From positions 2,887,501-2,951,500 of the forward strand of contig CANTAL010000004.1 of the NCBI GenBank assembly GCA_947650365.1: DNA of 64,000 bases, in the 5' to 3' direction. This stretch comes from Chamaelirium japonicum (Eukaryota; Streptophyta; Magnoliopsida; Liliales; Melanthiaceae). Made by a program: the position numbers and the translations under genes. Numbering within the stretch: the first letter of the stretch is position 1; the number at the start of each line of letters is the position of its first letter. The notes below the pieces were generated by a model that was not told the DNA's origin, did not search any database, and was given only the letters and a program-made list of their open reading frames with translations. Of the stretch, positions 37,001-48,067 are shown piece after piece.

Positions 37001-40000
37001 TTTCTGAGTGTAGAGAAAAATTTCCCTGGTCATCAGGGAAATAAAGTATAAGGAAGCAAAATTTTCCTGGTCATCAGGGAAATAAAGTCTTCCAGACTTA
37101 GCCAAATTTCTGAGTGCAGAGAAAAATTTCCCTGATCATCAGGGAAATAAAGTATAAGGAAGCAAAATTTCCCTGGTCATCAGGGAAATAAAGTCTTCCA
37201 GACTTAGCCAAATTTCAGAATGTAAGGAAGCAAAATTTCCCTGGTCATCAGGGAAAAAAAGTCTTCCAGACTTAGCCAAATTTCTGATTCTCTAACTTTA
37301 GGCAATATTTCAATGTCTACATATGCTCATAAGCTTGCACGTGTGAATCATTCCGTGTGATGTCCAAGTCACTTAACATCATTAGGAAGCACATGAAACC
37401 TTCACGAAACACACTCTTTGTTGTCCTTGCATGCATATTTCATTGTCTAGACTAGAGTATCTTTCATTATATACACACCTTAGTGGTTGTCCTTTAGATC
37501 CATACCTACTTCACTCTTCACGAGCGACGAGAGAGCCATAAACCCATCACAAATTAGTGTCTATCTCTAATCCAATGCCGGATCGTGAACACTTGCCTCA
37601 AGATGCCCAAGGACGAGATCACCCTCATGTTGCACCACTTGAGCTTTGCTTGGGGCATTGTTGCAAAGTTGTTTGTAATGCTTGAGTTTGTATCTGAAAG
37701 AATTTGAGGGTGTAAGAAGAGGTTTTTATTTGGAAGAAAGGCATCACTTATGTCTTCTCACACTTGATCTTGAAATTGTAAATTTTGTCCCAAAGTGTAG
37801 CCAAATGGGGGGGATTGTAACAATATTAGGGTACCTCCTTTGATTGACTATACTATGGCATAAAACATTCTCGTAATGCACTATAATGAACACAACAATA
37901 AATAGAGATACCAATTGAAACAATGTACAAAAATTTTAAACAGGTGAATAGGAGTCATATGACAAATCATTTAAAGGGAACATCTGCAGAAGCCCTAACC
38001 AGGAACAATAGAGATGGATGTGTCGAAAGAGGATGGTTGTGGATATCCTAAAAGGTATGCTCATAGTTGTCAAGGCGCCAAGGCAAGGCTAGGTGCCCGG
38101 AGGGAGCCTAGGTGCGCCTAGGCGTGGCCTTATGTGCATAGGCGTGACCTTATGTGCATAGGCATCCTCCAGACACGGGTATATATGTATAGTCTATATT
38201 TGCATGTATATATGAAATAGGCAGCAATATAACACCTTACTAACATGAATTTGAGCATATTATAGTCAAATGCATGCAATACAATGACACATACATAGTA
38301 TAAACAAGTAAACAACAAAAGGAACAAATAGAATACAAATACTTGCTAATATAAAATTGAGCATATTCTAATCAAATGCGTGTAACACAATGAACACATA
38401 GTATAAAGTATAAACAAGTATACAACAACAAAATGAACAAAGAAGATGGGCGGGTTGGGTTTTACTTAAAAAAAAAAAAAAATCAATGTCTAAAACTAGG
38501 CGTGCACCTAGCCTAGGTGCACCTAAGCCGCCGTTTAGTGCTTTTCGCCTAGGCGCACTGGGGCCTAGCTGTCTCTAGGCGCCTAGGTGCGCGCCTTGAC
38601 AACAATAGGTATGTTTCCGCTGGAATTAGATAACCAACAATTGAGAATATGAAACTTGAAGTTAGATCCAATGTTTATCGAATTTGATCATATTAAAATG
38701 AATCTAATTCAATTACGATAAAAGCATATGAAAGTATATGGCAGAGAACAAAAGACCCAAGATGACCTAGGGCTTCTTCGCCCCAAGACTCCAAGAGAAA
38801 CCCCAATATGTATCAGAGAACAAAAGCTCCATGCTCTCGATCTCAAAATCCCAAGAATCTATAAATCAGAGAACAAAGGAACGAAGAAAATAGATAAGAA
38901 GAAGAAATAGATGTGTGTGAGAGAGAGAGAGATGAAGCAAATGGCAATCCGATGGAGGCGGTGGTTGCGTCGGAGGGCACCGGCAATGGCAGATGTGTCA
39001 GAAGGAACCGACAATGGCAGCTGCGTCGGACGGCACAGGCGGCAAGTGGGATTAGGACTTCTCTTGTCACTATGAATCGCTCAGGAGAGCCATCGATCGG
39101 TTATTTTAATGGGTGTTATCCCTTTAAACCATGAAACAGACTCGACCCGGCTCAAATAGAAAATAACCAACTCAACCGTATCCCGCCGTATCCACCACAT
39201 ATCCAGACGTATCCAAAACTTATTTAATGTTTTTAAATTTGGATACTTAGTTAGACGTGTCTGATACATATCCGGCCATATCTGGGGGCCCTATCCGTGT
39301 CCGATATGGATAGTTTGGGTCCTACGAAGTATTACTGCTTCCTAGCTGGGAAGCAACCATCCAAGATATCCCCAAACTAGGAAATGTCTAGAGGGAGAAG
39401 CTAGCAAACACGGTTTGATACAAGGAACTGCATTCATCTCTCAGGCCCTGATTATAAGCCATAAGTCAAACTTAAACACATCCAGATTTCTAACATGTAA
39501 AAATCTTTTATTGAACAGGCAGACTACTCACAGCATTGTATATAACAAGGTCTGGTTCCAACCGTGGATCCCACTTCTGGAGAGGACCCAAATTAAACTT
39601 CTTCTCCGGAGCACCTCGCATGCAATCAATGACATCAAATAGTTCTTTCATAAGCCCCGCTTGTCCAAGAATGACAGCAATACAATGATAAGCTGCAAGG
39701 TCGGGATATGAAGATAATTCTTGCTGCAAGTATTTGAAATTGAGTCACAAGAGTTGTAACAGTAAATTGCATCCAAGTCAGCATTCATGAAAATGACAGA
39801 GATGTATTACTCGCATAGCATAAAATATATTCAATGCCTCAATAGGTCTCCGTGCCTTCCCAAGTACATCAAGTACAGTTGTATAGATATATCTGCATAA
39901 CATAAGATAGTATCATATCAGAGATGCCCATAAATGTCAAAGGTTGAAAATCACAGACATAATAGGAAAGAAGAAATGGAATGACAATGCGAAAACTTGA

Positions 40001-43000
40001 GTTGTTGAAGGTATAAAAAATGTACCAGATGTGAAAGGGAAGAAGAATATAAGAGAAAAGATAGGAAAGAGGCACCCGTTGCTATTAGGTAGGAATCTTA
40101 AGGGTAGTTTAAGTTTTATTTGTATTGTGATTTTGATATAATTTCGACCATTCTTTCAATTGCCATGGGTGCTTGACTGAGTCATGTGTCGTTAAGAGTC
40201 AAAATTCCGATAGAGCGTCTAAAGGATTCCTTATTTGATAGAAGTTAGGTTATGAAAACTTTTAATTTCATGAGGATTGGGTTGCTTTTGAGGTACTTAT
40301 TTACAGTTGTGATGCTGAATACAATCCTCTGTAGTCAAAGCGTTGCCTACGCACCCGCCTAGGCGTTTTGGACCCCTGGGCGCCTAGGCGACCCCCCTAG
40401 GCGGGCGGTTTTCCTAGACGGCTGCCTAGGCCTAGGACCGCCTAGGCGTCTGGCCAGTTTTTCACTTGGTCTAATTTGGGATATTTCCAAAATTAAGTTG
40501 AATTAACTCAAAATTGAGTTGCATTAACTCAAATTGAGTTGAATAAGCTCACAATTGAGTTAAATTAACTCAAATTCTTATGATGGGTTCATAAGAATTT
40601 GGGAATTTTTCAAAATTGAGTTGAATTAACTCAAATTCTTATGATGGGTTCATAAGAATTTGGGGGTTTTCCAAAATTGAGTTGAATTAACTCAAAATTA
40701 AGTTACATTAACTCAAATTGAGTTGAATAAACCAAAAATTGAGTTGAATTAGCTCAAATTCTTATGATGGTTTCATAGGAATTTTGGGTTTTTTCAAAAT
40801 TGAGTTGAATTAACTCAAATTCTTATGATGAGTTCATAAGAAATTGGGGGTTTTAGAATTGAGTTGAATGAACTCAAAATTGACTTGAATTAACTCAAAA
40901 TTGAGTTGCATTAACTCGAATTGAGTTGCATCAACTCGAATTGAGTTGAATAAACACATAATTGAGTTTAATTAACCCATATTCTTATGATTGGTTCATA
41001 AGAATTTGGGAGGTTTTCAAAATTGAGTTGAATTAACTCATTCTTATGATGGGTTCTAGGAATTTGGGGGTTTTTTCCCCAAAATTGAGTTGAATTAATT
41101 CAAAAATGAGTAGAATTAACTCAAATTGTGTTAAATTAACTCAAATTCTTATGATGGGTTTTTCAAATTTGAGGTGAATTAACTCAAAATTGAGTTGAAT
41201 TAAATCTAAACTTAAACCCTAAACCCTAATATATTTTTTCTTGATTTTTTAGAAATTTTTAGAATTTTTAAGATTTTTTTATTCAGTTTTTTGTTTTTTT
41301 ATTTTCTGATTCAGTTATGGGTACTGTATTACTATACTTTCTAGATAATTTGACTTTTAGGTTGTGAAAGTTATAATCAACATGCTACTAGACTATTTTT
41401 TTGAGAATTCCTCCCCGAGATGGAGAGGATGGGGTTGAGCATACCCCAAGCTTTATTAAAATAGCAAAATGGAGTTACAAAAGACTAAGAAAAGGGGTGA
41501 TCTTCCCCGAGTTCTTCACCGAGAACCCAGGAGACCAGCTAGAGACCAAGGAAACAAAGTTTAACCAAACCGATGCCGGCTGAAGCTCCTTCTTGGAAAA
41601 TACTCTTGCGTTCTGCTCCCTCCAGATACTCCAGCAAAGACCAATGACCAAGAGATCCCAAGCCTGATAAAGCCCCTTCTTAATCCTCCTCTTCCTCCAA
41701 AGTGTCCACAAAGACCGCAAGGAACCCGGGTGTCCTCTGATCCCCAGACGACTCTTCAACATAGACCACAGTGATCTGGAAAATCGACATCTAAGAAAGA
41801 GATGATCCACATCCTCCCTATGAGCGTGACACAAGGGGCAGGAGGTATCAGTAACGTTGGGGTTGTTCCGCTTGCGAAGATTCCACCGAGTCAAAATCTT
41901 ATCTTTAATGGTCAACCACATAAAGATCCTTGTCTTCAAGGGCGCTGGAGTCTTCCATAGATGCGAAGCTAAAGGGCAGACCAAACCTCCATTGTTCAAG
42001 AATCTGTAGAAGGATCGCACCGAGAAAACCCCGGACGACTCAAGCTTCCATCTAGAGGAATCTCGGCCACTACCCAGAGAGAAATTGTGAAGAATGCTGT
42101 AAAGATCAGACAGTTGACCTTGCAGATCTGCTGGAATCGACCTCCTGAATTTCACCGACCAAAACCGACCCTCCAAGGAGACCGCAGACTGAGAGATCAC
42201 CGAAGCATTGGAGTCCCAGGCCAACTCAAAAAGATCACCAAACAAAGAAGCTAGGCTGATGTCATCTACCCAGTGGTCTAACCAGAACTTAATGTTCTTA
42301 CCATTACCTGGAATCAGCCGAATGCATGCGCGAAAGGGAGCACCTACACTCTTGACGCCTCTCCAAAACTGCGATAACTTCCCTGACGCTCTACTTCTGG
42401 TCTGCAGTGGGGAGAAGCGTTTAAAATATCTATCCCTGACAATGGATGACCAGGTATCCCCTTGATCATTCTGCAATCTCCACCACCATTTCCCTAACAG
42501 CGCTCTATTAAAGTCTCTGAGGTTCAAAACTCCCAAACCCCCTTGGTCTCGAGATTTGCAAGCTGTGCCCCAGTTAGTCAAATGGTAAGACCCCAACTTC
42601 CCGTCTGCTCCCTTCCAAAGAAAAGAGCTTCGGATCCCGTCTATCTTCCTGATAACCCAAGCTGGGATAAAGTAAAACGCCAAGTAATAGGAAGGAATAG
42701 AAGACAACACGGAGTTAACAAGGGTGAGCCGGCCCCCAAGTGAGAGAAACCTCCCTGCCCAATTAGTAAGACGCTTGTCAATCTTCTCTATAACTTTGCG
42801 CCAATCCGCTCTACCCAGCTGCTTGTTGCTAATAGGAAGGCCCAGATACGTCAACGGGAAGGAGTCTAACTTGCAGTTGAGGATAGCCGACGCCAGAACC
42901 CCCTTCTCTTTGTGGGGCCCAACGTAGAATAGGGAACTCTTGGAGAAGTTGATCCGCAGTCCAGAGCAGAACTCCAGAGCATAAAGATTAATCTTCAGCA

Positions 43001-46000
43001 CCGCTACCTGCGCAAGCTCTGCCTCACAGAAAAGAATGGTATCGTCAGCAAAATGCAAGTTAGGGATGCACCAAGAGGTACCTCTGATCCCTCGGAAATC
43101 ATGTATATACATATTTATATAATTACTAGACTATTAAAATCATGTATATACATATTTATACTATATATAAAAATATTTAATAATTACTCGTCGCCTAGGC
43201 AATGCCTAGGTGCCGCTTCGCCTAGACAGGGCAAAACGCCTAGGCATCGCCTAGCCGCCTTGACTACACTAATACAATCAGCTTTGAATAAATCCAATAA
43301 AGCTTTGAAGGGATTTCTCTTTTTCTGCCATGGGAATGACTTCATGCTCGAGGTTGATGAATCCAACTATAGTTGCTTATTCTTAGGTTTACTTGTGACT
43401 TAAAAAAGGTTATACTTCCCCTTTTCTTGTTTGTTTCCCCCATCCCTGAACAGAAACTCATTGCCAACCTAACATAACTTCAAATCCCTAAACCTAAGCA
43501 CCCTTTTATATTACAGTATGAATTTGACCTTCAGGACACCTATTTGTAAACCCTTAAACCCTAAATCAACTTTCCAAGACCTATATTCCATCAATTGCAG
43601 TATAAGAGACAGATTGAAGTTATTTGCTTGCATCATATCCATAATGAAGAAAAGTGGATTCTTTTCATAGAAATAAAGAAGGATTACACAGATAATCAGA
43701 CAGCATCCCAAAAATATGATAATCTCGGTAACAATGTTACTTAAACAATGTTCCATCCTGAAAATATCGAAGATAGAGATAGTGCAAATTGCTCCTTTTA
43801 AATTCCCGCATACATTAGAAGTGGTTTATTAAGAAGATGATGGGATTAAATGGTACCTGCTCTTGTAAGAATTGAATCGATCGCGAGAATGAAGCCATTC
43901 AACAACTTGTAATGCTCGCTTCCAGTTCCCAAGTGTGCCCAATATCTGGACTACTCTCAAAATAGAATGATCTGTGAATTTAATTTGTGCGCTGTGCATC
44001 ATCTTAGAGAATTGCCATGCGGGCATATTAACATCCGTCGCATTCAACCTTCAACAATAAAAAAAAAAAACTATTCTAAATCAAGTTATTGAGTAAACTT
44101 CTTAAAATTGAGATAGTTCACCAATGGATATTAGGCATCACAGCTATCACAGTGATAATAGAAATAGAAGAAACAAATGATGTACCAAAAAAAAAGATAA
44201 TAGAAATAAATACCCAGGTACATGATCAAGTGAAGACATAATTCAGCAGATCATGGACCATCATCTTTCTAGTGTTCTTAAATAATGCTATCCATTTTTT
44301 AAACTCCTTACGATGCATGAAAGACCATTAGATGAATATATTATTTCTATAACCCACTAAACACAAATTTATGTTAGGTCAAGCCTCGGTTCAAAATATT
44401 GCAATCAGATTCTAGCTTGGGTAAGACTTAATTAGGTCTACATTAAGTTGGTGTCTAGGTCATGCAAAAGGAGAAATCAAGTCAGTTGACTCAGTCCAGG
44501 TGAGCATTGACCAGCATCCTAAGAGTTCTTGGTTATTCATATGGTGTCATCTCCATTAGGCCACATTTGGGCAACTCCACTCATCTTCTTGGTCGTGTTA
44601 TTCCATCTAGGCCTTGCTTAGAGATAAGGTCAGCTTTAGAGTTTTTGCTCAATGATAATGTTCTATTCTTGTTTTCACTTTTGTCCAAAATTTATTGTTC
44701 ATTTGCTGATAAACCGTGTCCACCAGGGATACCCATACCTTGCCAATACTTGACATGCATAGTCATTAGTCATAGACCTACTGAAACATACACAGCTAGC
44801 ATAATAAGACATTAAGATGAGAACTTTTCTATGTTTAAGTGTTGACACTTCTTCTAATTGTTTTCTAGTGAGATTTAGACATTGTATTGAGTAATAAGCA
44901 AAGAATGCTAATGTAATTTCCCGCCCCATACATACAAGATATTGTTCACTTTACCTGTGCCGCATGAGGACTTCCCAAGAGGCCACCCCATCTAGTACTG
45001 CCTCGCCCAAGCACACTTAACTACAGAGTTCTTATGGATCCGAAGCGGCTCACGGTTTTAAAACGCATCTTATATACTAGGGGTGAGAAGTTATATCTAT
45101 AGCCCAAAAACGCTTTCTCTTCAGGCGACGCGGGACTAATTTGTCGCCTTGTGCACCTGTCCTCACCTCACCTCATCCATCTTAGCTTTCCCGCCTTAGG
45201 AGTTTTGGCTCTTGGCTCTTTGTCATCACTCGTCACAATCCACCGTCCTTAAGGGCCACACGTACTCATGTGAGGTTAGTCCCCCCACCGCGAGGAGATC
45301 CGGCTCTGATACCATTATGTAACATCCCGCCCCATACACACAAAAGATTGTCTGCTTTACCCGTGCGCAAGGTTCGAAATTTCCATTTCGGTCAATATTT
45401 CGACCTCCTGGAAAATGGAAATATTTCGTGGAAATATTTCGACAGTGTGGAAATATTGTGATTTGATGGAAATGGTGGAAATATTGATTTTTTAATGGAA
45501 TTTTTGAATGAAACTATGGATAGTCATAAACTAAGTATAGATACACGTTTTAGAACACTCAGATAATATTTATACCCTATCTACGGGTGTAGAGCATCAC
45601 AAAGCATGTATTTAGTATTTGAGTCTGTGAGTCTTGTGCAGTCTTGTTTGGTCCTGTTTTGATCTATGTTTTTAAAATGCTTTTTAATCTTTTTTGTGGA
45701 GAAAAATATTTCCAAAATAATGATTAGTTGATTGTTAAATTAATGCTTCAAACGATTTTGAAAATGAACTTAAAACAAGAAAGTTGTGCAAGTTTGAAAT
45801 CGTGCAAAAATTATGCTGAAATGCAAAACACTGTTTTTTTACTAAGTCTGAAAAAATGAGTTTTTATAAAGAAAAGTTTTTATACATTCAAAATTTTCTT
45901 TGACGGACCATGGTTTTCTAGATGTACTTGTAGTTCTACATCTTGTGGAATTTTTTGAGCTAAAAATGAGTTGATTTAACCACTTTTCTCAACATACAAA

Positions 46001-48027
46001 TTTTATGAAAAACCGAAAAAACTGTTTTCTCCTACTAAAACTGAAAACCTACTTTTTGATTCACTTGGTTTTTGATTTTTTTGATATTTTTATTGAAATC
46101 AAATGGGGGGGTATTTGCTTATTTACATATAATAACTTAAAGTAAATGGAGAAAATAAAAATTAAGTAAGACGACATTTACTTAAATGTTATTATATGTA
46201 AATAAGCTGCTGAAACCGAAACCCCCAGTCCCCTTTCATAACCAGTCAGTCCCAACATTTCGGTGTTAAAATCCCGAAATTTCCCGAAATGTCTCGAAAT
46301 TTTCCGAAATGTCCCGAAATATCCACGAAATATCGCGATATTTCGTGGCAACAAATATATCGCACGAAATATCGCGATATTATCGTGATTCCTATTTCGT
46401 TCGATATCACAATACGAATTTCGTGCCGAGGTTTGAGAAAACCGAAATATTTCGCGATATTTCGCGAAATATGTCGAGATTTTGTACCTTGCCCGTGCGG
46501 CACAAGGACTCCCACGAGGACACCCATCCTAGTACTGCCCTGATCCAAACATGCTTAACTACGGAGTTCTTATGGATCCGTAGTAGCTCACGGCTTTTAA
46601 AACGCGTCTTGTATGATAAGGGTAAGAAGTTATATTTATAGCCCATAAACTCTCTCCAAGCAATGTGGGACTAATTTGTGGCATTGTGCACCTCTCCTTA
46701 CCTCACCTTACATCATCCATCTTGTCTTTCCCGCCTCAGGAGTCATGACTTTTGGCTATTGGCTCTTGGTCATCACAGCTAACTCTTATAAGCCTCACAA
46801 GTCAAACCAAATATACATGCTTTGCTAGTGAATATGAACTAAGCATTAAAAATACACTTTTAAAGGGAATCAAATCAATAACCTAAACACGCTATCATTA
46901 TATTGGATTGAATAATCCAAAACAAATATATAGACTCAAATTTAAAGTGAAAACTCACTCATTTTCTCATTTCAATGCTTTTAATTTGAAAATAATTAGA
47001 TAGTCACGTGAAAGTTATGATGTGTCAAAATATGTATGAACATCAGGTTAAGTTCGACAAATTCAAAAGTGAAAAAATTAGTCGTTGGATTATGTCGTCG
47101 CACATGATGTGTGGTTGCACAAGTGCCCAAACCTCTTGTACGACAACCGCATATCTGCTCCCATGGTTTTGGACCGCATGCTACATCTTATGCATAGTTA
47201 CCTAATCGAAAGTCGGGAAAAAATTGGCTATTGGAAAAGTTGGAAAAATCGGGACAAAGTCGGAAAGGTCGGAAAAGAGTCGGGAAACAAACGGTAGAAT
47301 TTTATAACATATTTATATATAGATGTTAAAATAGATTTTTTGAGCAATACATGGCAGGATTAAGATGCAATTAATCGGGATTAAAACTCGTAAATCGGAA
47401 TTAAAACATAAAAATCGTGACTTTTTCATAAAATCAGGAAAGAGACGCAGCGAACGTTTACTGAATAAGTCGTGTTTTAACCAAGACTTATTAAAAAAAT
47501 CGGAGTTTTTGGTAACAGAGTCATATGCATCAATCTCTCTATATCATCCCTTGCCTCGTTCTCTCTTTTTAGCCCATCCAACCAATTTATCTCTCACCTC
47601 TCTTATCTCTCTCTTATCCCACCAGTCTCTCTCATTATGGAAAGTTCTATAGTCGTGTGTTTGACTATTATGATTAATGGATGCCAACTACTGGGTTGCT
47701 GTCGACATTGTGGGATGAGAGATTTTGTGGGATAAGAGAAAGAGATGAAAAGGGGAGATCGATGCCTGGGATGATAGAGAGAAACGATCCATGGGATGAT
47801 AGAGAGGAGATAAATTAGTAGAACGAGAGAGAGAGAAAAATTAGTGGGATGAGAGGAGGGAGAGAAAGAGAGGTTAATGGGATGAGAGAGATGAGATTGG
47901 TGGGATGAGACAGAAATAAGAAAGAGAGAAATCGATGCATGGCATGATAGAGAAAGATGGGAGAGAAATCGGTGGGATAAGAGAGATCGTTAGGATGAGA
48001 GAGATAGACAAATATGACCGGTAGGAT

Positions 48028-48067
<40 letters not shown>

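Larger units (their letters stand above)
16846..37321 (-). mobile_element. Tat-like Ty3/gypsy retrotransposon with antisense extra ORF, TSD TATGC
   Basis: Minus orientation. The 5' LTR is 35529-37321 and the 3' LTR 16846-18575. TATGC flanks both ends (16841-16845, 37322-37326). The primer site is TGGCACGCCCGGTGGGAC, 8 nt after the 5' LTR; the polypurine tract TTGAGGGAGCAATT precedes the 3' LTR. Order on the minus strand: gag, protease, RT, RNase H, a second RNase H-like domain, integrase. Between pol and 3' LTR lies an extra ORF on the opposite strand. Without the nested insert (19744-24146) it is about 16 kb, as expected for the Tat lineage. Stops and frameshifts make it non-functional. Confidence 0.5.
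40327..43271. mobile_element. hAT-like element with GCCTAGGCG ends and TTGAGTT arrays, TSD ATACAATC
   Basis: Inner ends GTAGTCAAAGCG and (complement) GTAGTCAAGGCG. The 8 bp ATACAATC lies at 40319-40326 and 43272-43279. The end zones carry CGCCTAGGCG palindromes. The left interior (40470-41215) is an array of TTGAGTTGAATTAACTCAA palindromes. An L1 (41398-43123) interrupts it; without it the element is about 1.2 kb. It makes up most of PPR intron 2. Confidence 0.5.
44912..46777 (-). mobile_element. Cassandra TRIM retrotransposon, TSD GCTAA, split by a hAT MITE
   Basis: LTR copies at 44912-45237 and 45318-46777 (the latter split by the MITE at 45368-46491). GCTAA flanks both ends (44907-44911, 46778-46782). 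Minus orientation: TGGTATCAGAGCC primer site at 45314-45302, internal region only about 80 bp. Each LTR contains a 5S rRNA-like segment, the hallmark of Cassandra. No protein is encoded; it depends on other elements. Confidence 0.5.

Noticed and set aside
38843..39070. Minus-strand ORF of 75 codons in PPR intron 4
   Set aside because: Low complexity Ser/Leu text opposite a GA run and GGCAATGGCAG repeats; does not join the PPR exons in phase.
44958..45041. A genuine 5S rRNA gene
   Set aside because: The match lacks the first third of 5S rRNA, lies within an LTR with TSDs and occurs in both LTRs, so it is Cassandra.
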